DNA of 64,000 nucleotides from assembly GCF_001021505.1 (NCBI RefSeq), contig NZ_LDPO01000013.1, positions 1 to 64,000 on the forward strand, in the 5' to 3' direction. The position numbers and the translations under genes were made by a program. Shown one piece after another: positions 43,401 to 51,911 of this stretch. Every line of letters starts with the position of its first letter. The stretch's first letter is position 1. Under the pieces are notes generated by a model. It did not search any database, was not told where the DNA came from, and saw only the letters and a program-made list of their open reading frames with translations. This DNA is from Mycolicibacter heraklionensis. GTDB lineage: Bacteria; Actinomycetota; Actinomycetes; Mycobacteriales; Mycobacteriaceae.

Positions 43401-44257
43401 GTCGCACCATCGCCACCGTCGCCGCCGGATCCACCCACACCGCCGTCGCCGCCGCCGCCACCCGTGCCGGACAGCAGGCCGCCTCGGCCTCCAGCACCAC
43501 CGGTGCCACCGACACCGCCGTTGCCGCCGAGCGTTCCGCTGCTGCCGGCCAGGACTCCGTCGACTCCGCTGGTCCCGGCGAGCCCGGAGCCGCCGTCGCC
43601 GCCGTCACCACCGGATCCCCACAGCCAGTTGCCTGCTCCGCCAACGCCGCCAGCCCCACCCAAGCCGCCGGCGCCGCCGTCGCCGCCGTCGCCGAACATC
43701 CAGCCGCCGGCACCACCGGCCCCGCCGTCGCCGCCGTCGTAGCCCTCGCCGCCGGTACCGCCGTTGCCCCACATGCCGGCCATGCCGCCGACATAGCCAT
43801 CCAGGTGGTCGACCGTCCCGGCGGCACCGGCACCGCCGTCACCGGCCAGGAATCCGCCATCGCCCAAGTCGCCGATGCCCGGCAACCAGCCGAAGAGCGA
43901 GTCGTTGGTGCCGGTGAAGAAGTCCACCCCGTCGCCGATCATGACGCGGCCGAACAAACTCACCGAAGCGTCGTTGAGCCAGTCCAGCAGCGGATCATTC
44001 GACGTGTCCAGCGCCGGTGAACTCTCCGGCAAGGCTGTGCCCCACCACCCCCACGGGTCGGCGGCCGCCGCATCGCCGGGGCCAACGCCTCCGAACAAGT
44101 CGAGCAGCGGCGCGATCAGGTCATCGAAATCTGCCCTCGCAGACGGGGCCGACGACGGCGCGAAACCCATCGCCATGGCTGCACCGACTGCCGAGGCCGC
44201 CCCCACCGCCCGTCGAGAAACCCTGCGCCTTGCCCTATCCCTACTTCTGCCGATCAT
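40484..44257 (-). CDS. PE-less PGRS protein 2, very long, Gly-rich
   Basis: A 1257-residue protein with a signal peptide (MIGRSRDRARRRVSRRAVGAA..., cleavage near ARA-DF), a ~90-residue helical region (DDLIAPLLDLFGG; NDPLLDWLNDASVSLFGRVMIGDG), and then ~1100 residues of Gly-Gly-X repeats. The repeat part is itself built of a ~140-residue higher-order unit (see 40678-42692). ATG 44257 is preferred over an upstream TTG because a GGGGGAGGG ribosome site lies 5 nt before it. No PE domain. Function and exact location unknown; probably secreted or surface-attached. Confidence 0.88.
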   Translation of the reverse strand: MIGRSRDRARRRVSRRAVGAASAVGAAMAMGFAPSSAPSARADFDDLIAPLLDLFGGVGPGDAAAADPWGWWGTALPESSPALDTSNDPLLDWLNDASVSLFGRVMIGDGVDFFTGTNDSLFGWLPGIGDLGDGGFLAGDGGAGAAGTVDHLDGYVGGMAGMWGNGGTGGEGYDGGDGGAGGAGGWMFGDGGDGGAGGLGGAGGVGGAGNWLWGSGGDGGDGGSGLAGTSGVDGVLAGSSGTLGGNGGVGGTGGAGGRGGLLSGTGGGGGDGGVGGSGGDGGDGATGAAGLTGESNGAGGNGGNGGDGGTGGTGGAGGAAGQGAVAGVAGASGHAGNGGAAGSGGAGGVGAAGTADSIHGGVGGTGGDAGTAGAAGGVGGVAGAVAHGGNGGLGGDGFDGAGTATGNGGAGGNGGAGGAGTGGNGGNGGVGGIGTDADGGAGGAGGNGGTGAVAGGTGGVGGLGGDTELSGAALPVAPFAGAGGLGGAGGDSAAGNAGAGGAGGEGGRGIAAGAGGDGGVGGNTISGSGGAGGLGGNGGNSRYLDGLGLFGGAGGSGGAGGTSQSGTAGMGANGGRGGDAIYAAGAGGNGGAGGDSSGSANGGAGGNGGAGGEATQNSGLAGVGGDGGAGGDSVSGNGGAGGAGSDGTAGVGAGSAGGAGGAGGNSVSGNGGAAGIAGNGADGGDAGGKGGAGGAGGSSQTGIAAKGADGGRGGTGSSHGGSGGAGGAGGNSGGAANGGAGGNGGEGRAATDLDNGQGGSGGTGGAGGSSVSGNGGAGGAGAHGAAGGSDGGAGGSGGDGGAGGNSVSGNGGAAGAAGNGADGGLISGFGGHGGAGGAGGSSQSGSAAAGADGGNGGIGGWSGGSGGAGGAGGNSGGAADGGAGGNGGVGRAVDAYGGTGGSGGDGGAGGSSVSGHGGSGGTGADGADGGPGGEGGRGGSGGSGGNSVSGNGGAAGVAGNGGDGGYYGGNGGAGGAGGGSQSGQVADGADGGQGGGGSRAGGSGGAGGAGGDSGGTVDGGAGGNGGAAGAGGSDASDGHGYGHGGSGGAGGDSVSGNGGAGGAGADGSSGTTDGGSGGNGGAGGSSVSGNGGAAGTAGDGAKGTFFGGFGGTGGAGGGSQSGIAADGADGGHGGTGYSLGGGGDGGAGGAGGTSTGTADGGDGGRGGNGGSSYGSYEEGGTGGMGGAGGDSVSGTGGTGGVGGNGGSGQPGGYGGASGAGGASLEAGHPGGAGTPGGAPSGSTGGIGGTPGGAGGTP
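40678..42692 (-). repeat. Higher-order ~140-aa (~420-bp) repeats in PGRS protein 2
   Basis: Within the Gly-Gly-X tract the same series of markers recurs: SVSGNGGAAG, then GGSSQSG, then [12 protein letters not shown], then a second SVSGNGGAGGAG. Three units counted by hand are 140, 141 and 139 residues long, and diverged units flank them, giving about 4.8 copies. The borders are approximate. Confidence 0.75.
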
Positions 44258-44357
44258 GTCGGCCCTCCCCCGCAATCACGGAACCCCACCGTCGGGGCAC
44301 TTCGACGAAACCGCTGATCCTGAAAAAAGCTATGCGTCCGTCCGTGCCGTGCGCATC

Positions 44358-44369
44358 AGGGAAATCCCT
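44358..44369. promoter_or_regulatory. AGGG-N4-CCCT element upstream of PGRS gene 2
   Basis: The palindrome AGGGAAATCCCT (on the minus strand AGGGATTTCCCT preceded by ACA) lies 100 nt before the PGRS start codon. Similar elements precede the other two PGRS genes (34977-34988 and 62801-62812). It also lies upstream of the divergent gene at 44489. Confidence 0.5.
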
Positions 44370-44488
44370 TGTAATTGGAGCCCGCCGGCTTGGGTTCCCC
44401 TGTGCGCCAGCTGGCAACGAGAGCCAGGCTTCTTCGCGCACAGCGCAAATCACCCCGGGACGCGGTTCTGACCCCTAGGGTCGATCAA

Positions 44489-45406
44489 GTGACGATTCGC
44501 CTTGGCTTCCAGATTCCCGACTTCTCTTACGGCACCGGCATTTCGAAGTTGTTTCCCACGGTCATCGAGCAGGCCCGCGAGGCCGAGGCCGGCGGATTCG
44601 ACGCCGTGTTCGTGATGGACCACTTCTACCAACTGCCCATGCTGGGCTCCCCCGATCAGCCGATGCTCGAGGCGTATACGACCCTGGGTGCGCTGGCGAC
44701 CGCGACCGAACGGGTCCAGCTGGGCGCGCTGGTCACCGGCAACACCTACCGCAACCCGGCCCTGCTGGCCAAGATCATCACCACCCTCGATGTGGTCAGC
44801 TCCGGGCGTGCCGTCCTGGGTATCGGCACCGGGTGGTTCGAGCTCGAACACGACCAGTTGGGCTACGAGTTCGGCACGTTCACCGACCGGTTCAACCGGC
44901 TCGATGAGGCGCTGCAGATCATCCTGCCGATGGTCAAGGGTGAGCGGCCGACCTTCGAAGGCAAGTGGTACCGCACCCGGGAGGCCATGGCCGAGCCCCG
45001 ATTCCGCGACCATATTCCGCTGCTGATCGGCGGCAGCGGCGAGAAGAAGACGATCCCGCTGGCGGCCCGCCACTTCGACCACCTCAACCTCATCACCGGC
45101 TTCGACGAGCTGCCCGGCAAGGTGGACGCGATCCGGCGCAGCTGCGACGAGGTCGGCCGTGACCCGGCGACCCTGGAAACCACCATGCTGCTCACGGCAC
45201 TGGCCGGCGAGAACCTCACCGCCGATCAGATTCCCGCCCAGATTGCTCAGCGGGCGGTGGCCGGCAGCCCCGAAGCGATCGCCGAGCAGGTCAAGTCCAA
45301 GGTGCTCGACGCCGGTGTCGGCGGGGTGACCATCAACATCCCCGGCAACACCCCCGGCGTGATCACCGAGGTGGGTGCGGCGTTGCGCGCGGTGCTCGAC
45401 GACTGA
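44489..45406 (+). CDS. LLM-class F420-dependent oxidoreductase
   Basis: The 305-residue protein is a luciferase-like (alpha/beta)8 barrel of the mycobacterial F420 group. It has GFDAVFVMDHFYQLPMLG, the central LGIGTGWFELEHDQLGYEFG segment and PLLIGGSGEKKTIPLAARHFDHLN, all typical of the family. The GTG at 44489 (VTIRLGFQIPDFSYG) is the natural start; codons upstream are not conserved in type. It lies 18 bp before the end of the convergent FadR gene. Substrate unknown. Confidence 0.9.
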   Translation: MTIRLGFQIPDFSYGTGISKLFPTVIEQAREAEAGGFDAVFVMDHFYQLPMLGSPDQPMLEAYTTLGALATATERVQLGALVTGNTYRNPALLAKIITTLDVVSSGRAVLGIGTGWFELEHDQLGYEFGTFTDRFNRLDEALQIILPMVKGERPTFEGKWYRTREAMAEPRFRDHIPLLIGGSGEKKTIPLAARHFDHLNLITGFDELPGKVDAIRRSCDEVGRDPATLETTMLLTALAGENLTADQIPAQIAQRAVAGSPEAIAEQVKSKVLDAGVGGVTINIPGNTPGVITEVGAALRAVLDD

Positions 45407-45424
45407 TACCGATTCGCGGCCCGG

Positions 45425-46147
45425 TCAGCCAGCACCGCTCTGACGTGCCGCCGCCAGCATGCGGTGGCCGCTGGCCTGCAGATGCGCCCGCATCGCGACG
45501 GCGGTCTCTGCCGCATCTCGGGATGCGGCGGCCTCAGCGATCGCCGCCAGAGCGGACCGTACGGCCGTGGGGTCGTCGAACGCCGCGGTGAGCTCGTGCG
45601 AGCGCCCGCCGAAACCTTGCTGAACCCAACCGAACATCAAGGCCAGGGCGCGATTGTGTGTCGCATGGATGAGCACCGCGAAGAAGGCGAGCTCTGCTGC
45701 CTGCAGAGCTTCAGGGGTATCTGCTGCCCGCACAAACTCCAGCGTCGGGTGCAGGGCAGCGAGATCCTCGGGCGTACCGCGGCTGACGGCCAGGTCGCCG
45801 ATCAGCAGGCCGAGCGCCTCTCGAATTTCAAGCAGCTCAGCGAGGAAATCGGGCCCCAGTTTGCGCAGCAGCACCTCGACGATTGCCGGATCTGTCAGGG
45901 CCGCGGGCTCGCGCACCAGGTTGCCGCTGCCCTGGCGGGCTTCGATCAGCCCCATGTGCTGCAGCCGGGCCAGCGCCTGACGCAGCGACGTCCGGTTCAC
46001 GCCGAGTTGTTCGGCCAGGTCACGTTCGGGCGGTAGTACCGAACCCGGCGGAAAAGCACCGTCGACGATCGCCTCGATGATCGACGTCGCGATCTGCTCA
46101 TCGAGGCGCTGACGCTGCGGTTGCGGAATTGGGCTTGACTGGTCCAT
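45425..46147 (-). CDS. FadR/GntR-family transcription regulator (Rv0494-like)
   Basis: The 240-residue protein has an N-terminal winged helix ([46 protein letters not shown]) and a helical FadR-type ligand domain. As I recall, M. tuberculosis Rv0494 is a starvation-inducible, autoregulated FadR-like repressor that answers to fatty-acid ligands, and its neighbours Rv0493c, Rv0492A and Rv0492c match the three genes that follow on the other strand here. ATG 46147 is chosen; a TTG at 46171 is in frame. Its start codon lies inside the operator. Confidence 0.9.
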   Translation of the reverse strand: MDQSSPIPQPQRQRLDEQIATSIIEAIVDGAFPPGSVLPPERDLAEQLGVNRTSLRQALARLQHMGLIEARQGSGNLVREPAALTDPAIVEVLLRKLGPDFLAELLEIREALGLLIGDLAVSRGTPEDLAALHPTLEFVRAADTPEALQAAELAFFAVLIHATHNRALALMFGWVQQGFGGRSHELTAAFDDPTAVRSALAAIAEAAASRDAAETAVAMRAHLQASGHRMLAAARQSGAG

Positions 46148-46165
46148 TGGCTCAACCAATATAGT
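46135..46165 (+). promoter_or_regulatory. Promoter with FadR-type operator between -35 and -10
   Basis: TTGACT (46135-46140) and TATAGT (46160-46165) are separated by 19 nt, and the ATG of the plus-strand gene begins 8 nt after the -10, so the transcript may be leaderless. Between them lies the dyad ATTGG-CTCAA-CCAAT (46146-46160), which contains TGG-N5-CCA as in FadR-family sites. Binding there should block the promoter and also cover the regulator's own start. Confidence 0.65.
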
Positions 46166-46172
46166 ACGCAAG

Positions 46173-47159
46173 ATGACGCCCCACGAACTGGAATCGGCAG
46201 CCGCCGCCCGATGGCGCGGACAGCCTGGTCGCCTCGAGGTGTGGTACGCGACCCTGTCCGATCCGGTGAGCCACGCCGGCCTATGGATCCATCACGAGGT
46301 GGTGGCACCCGCCGACGGCGACTCGCCATTCGGCCACGGGTGGATCACGTGGTTCCCAGCCGGGGCCGAACCACACACTCAGCGGTTCGGCCCCGAGCCC
46401 ATCGGGCCCAGTCACGACGACGGCAGCTGGTACCGCGGCGCGGGCGGCCGAGTCGCTCCCGGGTCCCTTGTCGGGTGCGCCGGTGCGATGGACTGGGACC
46501 TGCGCTGGACAGATCCCGGATCGCCACTGTGGACCTTCCCACGGTTCGTCTGGGAGCGCGAGCTACTGCCCGGCGCTCAGGTGGTACTGGCGCCGACCGC
46601 AGAATTTCGGGGAACGCTGTCGGTGAACGGAACTCCCCACCAGATCAATGGATGGCGCGGCGCGGTGTCGCACATCTACGGTCACGGCAACGCGGAGCGG
46701 TGGGGCTGGATCCATGCCGATCTCGGCGGGCAGGACGCACTCGAAGTCGTCACCGCGGTGTCGCGGCGACCGGGCCTGTGCGCACTGCGGCCCGTGGCGT
46801 TCATCCGGTTGCGCACCGATGGCCGGGACTGGCCGGGCAGCACCCTGCCGGCCGTGCGGGTACGCACCGTGCTCGATCTTCCGCGTTGGCAGCTGGAGGG
46901 ACGAATCGGCAAGCGCACGATACGAATTCGTGTTGACCAGCCGGCCGACCGATGCGTCAGTCTGCGTTATCAGGACCCCGACGGCGCCACCGTGGTGTGC
47001 ACCAACACCGAGCAGGCCGACATCCAGATCGAGATCAGCCACCGTCGGCGCGGCGCCCGCACCGTCGATCGCAGGTGGTCACTGCCGGGCACCGGCCATG
47101 CCGAGATCGGCGTTCGAGGAGACGCGGCGCCGACCGTCAACGAAAGGATGCACGGATGA
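46173..47159 (+). CDS. Hypothetical protein, CrtC/AttH-like lipocalin fold suspected (Rv0493c-like)
   Basis: The 328-residue soluble protein has the early pattern [32 protein letters not shown] and [10 protein letters not shown] and later [27 protein letters not shown], which recall the hydroxyneurosporene-synthase/AttH-like double-lipocalin family that binds lipids; this is a suggestion by pattern. It is the first gene of a three-gene unit: its stop overlaps the next ATG (ATGA). Control by the divergent FadR regulator is likely. Confidence 0.8.
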   Translation: MTPHELESAAAARWRGQPGRLEVWYATLSDPVSHAGLWIHHEVVAPADGDSPFGHGWITWFPAGAEPHTQRFGPEPIGPSHDDGSWYRGAGGRVAPGSLVGCAGAMDWDLRWTDPGSPLWTFPRFVWERELLPGAQVVLAPTAEFRGTLSVNGTPHQINGWRGAVSHIYGHGNAERWGWIHADLGGQDALEVVTAVSRRPGLCALRPVAFIRLRTDGRDWPGSTLPAVRVRTVLDLPRWQLEGRIGKRTIRIRVDQPADRCVSLRYQDPDGATVVCTNTEQADIQIEISHRRRGARTVDRRWSLPGTGHAEIGVRGDAAPTVNERMHG

Positions 47160-47512
47160 GCTTCCTGCTGGATCCGCCGATGTTGGTCGCCGCCGGCATC
47201 TTGATCGAGCGCGAACTCGACGAAGAGCGGCGCGATTTCGCCGAGGCCGCTGTGCTGGGCACCTTCTTCGGGGCGTCTTTCGGGCTCTACCACAATGTGC
47301 CCGGACTCGGCATCATGTGGCGGCCCTTCCGCGCCCGAGACGGCCGAGATTTCATGTGGAACAGCGGGATTCTGCGGCTTCGCACCGATTCGTCCGGGTG
47401 GCGCGAGCACGCGATCGCGGCGGCGCTCTTCGCGACCTATCCGCTGTTCCTCAAACTGGGCCGGCGTCTCGGTCGACGCCGCCCCCCTCGCGCGCTGACC
47501 CCCGTCTCGTGA
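47156..47512 (+). CDS. Small conserved protein, Rv0492A-like
   Basis: A 118-residue protein ([47 protein letters not shown]...) with hydrophobic helices and a basic C-terminus (RRLGRRRPP). It overlaps the genes before and after it by 4 nt (ATGA and GTGA), so all three are cotranslated. By place it is the counterpart of M. tuberculosis Rv0492A. Function unknown; it may help anchor or assemble the oxidase that follows. Confidence 0.8.
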   Translation: MSFLLDPPMLVAAGILIERELDEERRDFAEAAVLGTFFGASFGLYHNVPGLGIMWRPFRARDGRDFMWNSGILRLRTDSSGWREHAIAAALFATYPLFLKLGRRLGRRRPPRALTPVS

Positions 47513-49377
47513 AACTCGCTGACCACGCTGCCGCGTCGTTCGGCTCTGCCCTGTTGCCGGAGGAATACGGCGGTCCCCCACCCGCTGTCCTGGTGACACG
47601 GATCGACCGGTATGTCCGCCAACTGCCGGCCTCAACCCGGGTGGCGGTGCGCGCCGGACTGCTGTCGGTGGCGGCAGCAAGCTACCTCGGTACCGGACAC
47701 ACCTCACGCCACCTCGCGGCGGAGGCGCGGGCCAAAGTACTGCGCCGCATCGCGGGTCTGGGCGCAACCACAGAGACGGCGGTGGACGGTCTCAAAGCGG
47801 TTGTGTTGCTGGCCAATGGCGCCGACAGCTACGCCGACGAATTGCTCGCGCAGGCGCAGCAGACCGCCGTGGTGCGTCCCGACGCAACGCTTTCCATCAG
47901 CACCTCCACCGAAGCCGCCGCGGTGGTACGGGCCGACGCCGTAGTCGTCGGATCGGGCGCCGGCGGAGCGATGGTGGCGCGCACGTTGGCTCGCGCGGGC
48001 TTGGACACGGTGGTGCTGGAGGAGGGCCGGCGCTGGACCGCCGACGAATTCCGCAGCACACACCCGATGGACCGCTACGCCGGCCTCTACCGCGGCGGGG
48101 GCGCAACGATTGCGCTCGGTCGCCCGCCGGTTGTGCTGCCCATCGGCCGTGCGGTCGGCGGCACCACCGTGGTGAATTCGGGTACCTGTTATCGCCCACC
48201 GGAGGCAGTGCAAAAGCGATGGCGGGATCATTACGGGCTGGCTCTTGCCGACCCGGATCTGCTGACGCGGCTGCTTGACGACGTTGAAACCACGCTGCAG
48301 ATCGGTCCGGTTCCCTCGGACATCATGGGCCGCAATGGTTCTCTGCTGCTTGAAGGCGCGCGGGCGCTCGGCTGGCGCGCCGGGCCGATCACCCGCAACG
48401 CACCTGGCTGCGGTGGCTGCTGCCAGTGCGCCCTCGGTTGCCCGCGCAACGCGAAGTTCGGGGTCCATCTCAACGCGCTGCCGCAGGCGTGCGACGCCGG
48501 CGCCCACATCATTTCGCACGCGCGCGTGACCCGGGTGCTGCATGCTCGTGGACGTACCCGCGGGGTGCGGGCGCTGCGGCCCGACGGCTCCACCTTCGAC
48601 GTGATCGCGCCGACGGTGGTGGTCGCAAGCGGCGCCACAGAAACACCTAAGCTGCTGTGGCGCAGTCGCCTAGGCAGACATCCCCGACTCGGCCGCAACC
48701 TCGCCCTGCATCCGTCGGTCCCACTGGCCGGCCGTTTCGACGAGGAGGTGTACGCCTGGCACGGGGTGCTGCAAAGCGCTGCCGTCGAGGAACTGCACCA
48801 TTCGCAAGGCGTATTGATCGAGGCAACCGCGACCCCACCCGGAATGGGTTCGATGGTATTTCCCGGTTATGGCCGTGATCTCCTGGGCTGGCTCGACCGC
48901 GCACACCATGTCGCGTCGGTGGGCGCCATGGTTGCCGATGAGGGCGTCGGGCGGGTCGTCCGGTCGGCGCGGGGACCGACCCTGCTGCGCTACGCCATCA
49001 CCGATCGGGATCTGGCCAGGCTGGTGATCGCGATCGAGGCGATGGGGCGCGTGCTGTTTGCCGCCGGAGCCCGAGAGGTCCTGACCGGCCTTCCCTCGGC
49101 GCCCACGGTGTCCTCGATGGACGAGTTGAGTGACGTCCTGCGCAGGTCCGATCCCAGACGCCTTCATCTGGCCGCTTTCCACCCCACCGGTACCGCTGCC
49201 GCCGGAAGCGATGAGCAACTCTGCCCGGTCGATGAGCACGGACGATTACGCGGTGTCGATGGCGTTTGGGTCGCCGATGCCTCCATCTTGCCCAGCTGCC
49301 CCGAGGTCAACCCGCAGGTTTCCATCATGGCGTTGGCGTTGGCGGTAGCCGAGCGGGTCGTGGCGTCACGGAATTGA
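47509..49377 (+). CDS. GMC oxidoreductase, long-chain-alcohol-oxidase-like (Rv0492c-like)
   Basis: The 622-residue flavoprotein has an FAD Rossmann motif VVGSGAGGAMVARTLARAG, the RAVGGTTVVNSGTCYR loop, and the C-terminal GMC region with HPTGTAAAG and SCPEVNPQVSIMALALA. A Cys-rich segment CGGCCQCALGCPRNAK matches the pattern seen in the long-chain-alcohol oxidase branch. The GTG at 47509 overlaps the previous stop (GTGA); the frame runs far upstream only as a shadow. The FadR-type regulator supports a role in oxidising lipid alcohols; the substrate is not known. Confidence 0.88.
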   Translation: MKLADHAAASFGSALLPEEYGGPPPAVLVTRIDRYVRQLPASTRVAVRAGLLSVAAASYLGTGHTSRHLAAEARAKVLRRIAGLGATTETAVDGLKAVVLLANGADSYADELLAQAQQTAVVRPDATLSISTSTEAAAVVRADAVVVGSGAGGAMVARTLARAGLDTVVLEEGRRWTADEFRSTHPMDRYAGLYRGGGATIALGRPPVVLPIGRAVGGTTVVNSGTCYRPPEAVQKRWRDHYGLALADPDLLTRLLDDVETTLQIGPVPSDIMGRNGSLLLEGARALGWRAGPITRNAPGCGGCCQCALGCPRNAKFGVHLNALPQACDAGAHIISHARVTRVLHARGRTRGVRALRPDGSTFDVIAPTVVVASGATETPKLLWRSRLGRHPRLGRNLALHPSVPLAGRFDEEVYAWHGVLQSAAVEELHHSQGVLIEATATPPGMGSMVFPGYGRDLLGWLDRAHHVASVGAMVADEGVGRVVRSARGPTLLRYAITDRDLARLVIAIEAMGRVLFAAGAREVLTGLPSAPTVSSMDELSDVLRRSDPRRLHLAAFHPTGTAAAGSDEQLCPVDEHGRLRGVDGVWVADASILPSCPEVNPQVSIMALALAVAERVVASRN

Positions 49378-49390
49378 GACGCGAGAGCGG

Positions 49391-50830
49391 CTATCCCAAC
49401 ACAGTGTGCATCAGCATCACGTCGTAGGCGTTCCACAGCGACAGCGTGAAGTACACGTCCTTGCCCGTCGACCAGGGGTGCACGTAGGGCGCGTAGATGC
49501 CGCCGGGAATCTGGCCGGTGGGGATCAGCGTCTGTTCGGCGCTCCACGGCCCCTGCGGAGTGGGAGCGGTGCGGGCCACCACGTCATTGCCGCCGTTGCC
49601 GTAGAGCGCCAGATACTGCCGCAGGTAGGTGTTGTACTGCACCGACATCTCACCGACCGGGCCGGGGATCACCGGCGTGGCCGCCGCCGGGTTGCTCGGC
49701 ACCCAAGATCCGCTGTCCCCATTCCAGTACTGGTAGGTCGTGAGGTCGGGAATGGTGCGCTCGGGCACCCGCGACAGGTACGCCGAACCGGCGCGACCCG
49801 CGGGGGTTCCATAGGAGTACAGGTAGCCGTCGTTACCGCGTAGGAACGCACCCTGCTGGAACTTCTCGTTACCGGGGACGAAGCGCGCCCGGGGCACGTT
49901 CTCCTGCGACGTCGAACGCACTGTCCCCGGATAGACGCCCCAGGTTTCCCCGTTGTCGTTGGAGACCGCGATCGCCGAGTAGTTGGTGGACCATTCGCCG
50001 TCACGGCCCCACTGCTTGACCGACATGAAGTTCATGTACTGGTTGCCGGCGATCCCGATGGCGGCGGTGGGGATCATGCTCTCCTGGGCTGGCGCCAGTT
50101 GCACGGCGGGCAGGATCTGCTTGGAGAAATTCGCTTGCCGCAGCGGCGAACCCGAGTACTTGTTGCCGACCGCTCCGGGACTCACGGTGATGCCGTCGGC
50201 CAGGTTGTTGTCCTGGCTGCGCAGCAGCACGTTGTGCCGCCACTGTTTGCCCTGGATGCGGCAGTAGCCGAAGGTGTCGCCGAACGCCATGAGTATCTGA
50301 CGGTTGGCGGGATCTCCGTTGTCCCATGGGATTCCGAGGTCGGTACCGGAGATGCCGAAGCGTTGCAGGGTTTGGTTGGGGCTGTTGGGCCCGGTCACCC
50401 ACTCCACCAGCGAGGTCTGGGCTCCGGCGATGGCTCCTGCGGCGTCTTCGGTCGAGCTTCCCTGATCTGCACCGGCATTCGGAACGGGCTGGACCGGTTG
50501 GGCGACGTTCGGCACGGCTTGGCCACCGGGATACGGGGCCGGCGGCACTACCGCGGCCTGCTGCTTGATGGTGCCGTTGGGGTTGATCAGCGCAGCGATC
50601 AGCGGTCCCAGTTTGGGCAGCGGCGCTTGATCATTGGTGCCGCGGGGCCGACGCCCGGTCGGCAGCTGCCCGGCTCCGGTGGTCGGTGAGCCCGGCGGCG
50701 GGTCGATGTTGGCTTCGGGGGCGTTGCAGGTCGCCGCCGTCGCCGGCGGCGCGAACTCGGTGGCGGCAACCAGCCCAAGTACGACGGCCGGCACCATTGC
50801 CGCCGAGACGATTCGACGCGTCGCCGACAT
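49391..50830 (-). CDS. Secreted DUF4185 protein
   Basis: A 479-residue exported protein. It has a signal peptide (MSATRRIVSAAMVPAVVLGLVAATEFAPPATA-AT), a Pro-rich linker (~residues 35-120), and a DUF4185 beta-propeller-like domain with FGDTFGYCRIQGKQWRHNVLLRSQ, SNDNGETWGVYPGTV and the closing YAPYVHPWSTGKDVYFTLSLWNAYDVMLM. Such domains look like five-bladed glycoside-hydrolase-type folds, so a role on sugars is possible but unproven. ATG 50830 follows GGAAAGG. Convergent with the oxidase gene. Confidence 0.87.
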   Translation of the reverse strand: MSATRRIVSAAMVPAVVLGLVAATEFAPPATAATCNAPEANIDPPPGSPTTGAGQLPTGRRPRGTNDQAPLPKLGPLIAALINPNGTIKQQAAVVPPAPYPGGQAVPNVAQPVQPVPNAGADQGSSTEDAAGAIAGAQTSLVEWVTGPNSPNQTLQRFGISGTDLGIPWDNGDPANRQILMAFGDTFGYCRIQGKQWRHNVLLRSQDNNLADGITVSPGAVGNKYSGSPLRQANFSKQILPAVQLAPAQESMIPTAAIGIAGNQYMNFMSVKQWGRDGEWSTNYSAIAVSNDNGETWGVYPGTVRSTSQENVPRARFVPGNEKFQQGAFLRGNDGYLYSYGTPAGRAGSAYLSRVPERTIPDLTTYQYWNGDSGSWVPSNPAAATPVIPGPVGEMSVQYNTYLRQYLALYGNGGNDVVARTAPTPQGPWSAEQTLIPTGQIPGGIYAPYVHPWSTGKDVYFTLSLWNAYDVMLMHTVLG

Positions 50831-50961
50831 GTCACACCTTTCCCCGGACCCGCTCCCGGGCCTCACACCACTGTGACGATAGTGATTTCTGGGACTTCTG
50901 TGACCTCCGGAGAACGATAGAGACGCTTCCGTGACGGTGTCGCAACCCGCGGATTGTCCGC

Positions 50962-51864
50962 TCAGCCGGCCCGGTTGACCTCGGCGACCACGTCGGACAC
51001 GCTGCGCAATTGGCCCAGGTCGGAGCTGGTCGGGATCAGATGGACCTCGTCGGTGCCCACCGCCGCAAACTGGCGCAGCACCTCGGCCAACTCGTCCTCA
51101 CTGCCGGCCCAGCCCGTCGTCGGCGCCATCGCCTCCACGTACTCGGCGGGAATCCAGTTCATGTAGCGCAGCAGGTGCCGGCGCACCCGGTCGCGAGCTT
51201 CGTCGCGGTCACCCAACGCGAACCAGAACGAGGTCGCCAGATACGGCTGGGCCCGGCCCGCCTGCCGCCAGGCGTCGCGGGCGACGTCGAACAGCTCGTT
51301 CTGTTTGGCGACGTCGAGATCCAAGGTGATGCCGGCCAGGCCTTCGGCCCAGGTCGCCGCGCTGCGCAATGTCTTGGGGCCGGTGGTCCCGACCACCAGC
51401 GGCGGCCCGCCGGGCTGCGTCGGCGCCGGCCCGACCGGCAGCACCGACTCGGTGAGCTTCTCCCCCGCCCAGACCCGCCGCATGATCGCCACCGCCGCGG
51501 CCATCTCGCCCATGGTCTGCGTGGCCTGATCGGCTCCGACCGCGCGGTAGTCCTCGACCCGGCCGCCGACGCCCAGCCCGACGGTGAGTCGGCCCTGGCT
51601 GAGCAGGTCCGCAGTGGCCAGCGCTTTGGCAAGCATGACGGGGTCGTGCAGTTGCGGAACGATCACCGTGGTCACCAGACGCACCCGCTCGGTCCATGCC
51701 GACAGCGCACCCAGCAGGGTCAGGCTGTCGGGGTTGGTGAAGGCGATCCGCTCACCCCAACACAACGACGAGAACGGCCCGTCGTCGACGGCGCGCGCCC
51801 AGTCCCGCAGCAGTGTTGCGTCCAGGTCGGACTCCATCACCGGCATGGTCATTCCCACCTGCAT
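50962..51864 (-). CDS. LLM-class F420-dependent oxidoreductase
   Basis: The 300-residue protein belongs to the luciferase-like F420 group: VRLVTTVIVPQLHDPVMLAKALATADLLSQGRLTVGLGVGGRVEDYRAVG is the characteristic strand-helix core, followed by GGPPLVVGTTGPKTLRSAATWAEGLAGI. The start MQVGMTMPVMESDLD (ATG 51864) is preferred; earlier in-frame codons overlap the divergent VOC promoter. It is divergent from the VOC gene by 47 bp. Substrate unknown. Confidence 0.9.
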   Translation of the reverse strand: MQVGMTMPVMESDLDATLLRDWARAVDDGPFSSLCWGERIAFTNPDSLTLLGALSAWTERVRLVTTVIVPQLHDPVMLAKALATADLLSQGRLTVGLGVGGRVEDYRAVGADQATQTMGEMAAAVAIMRRVWAGEKLTESVLPVGPAPTQPGGPPLVVGTTGPKTLRSAATWAEGLAGITLDLDVAKQNELFDVARDAWRQAGRAQPYLATSFWFALGDRDEARDRVRRHLLRYMNWIPAEYVEAMAPTTGWAGSEDELAEVLRQFAAVGTDEVHLIPTSSDLGQLRSVSDVVAEVNRAG

Positions 51865-51911
51865 GACCGCGATTGTGGCACGGGCGGCGTGCGCGGCCGA
51901 CACTTGAAGGA

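Noticed and set aside
40574..43742. Long plus-strand open frames (hundreds of codons) opposite the large PGRS gene
   Set aside because: They are Pro/Ala or Ala/Thr/Val-rich mirror images of the Gly-Gly-X codons. GC-rich repeats with no stops on either strand give such frames; there is no ribosome site or family.
46648..47508. Upstream extension of the GMC oxidase frame by 287 codons
   Set aside because: This part is out of frame with, and lies over, the two preceding genes. The GTG at 47509 overlaps the previous stop and gives a normal GMC start.
50863..50876. TCACA-N4-TGTGA dyad upstream of the DUF4185 gene
   Set aside because: The half-sites are in the opposite order to the CRP site (TGTGA-N6-TCACA) and the spacing differs. 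Nearby GTGAC repeats are not at the spacing known for MtrA, so I do not claim a regulator.
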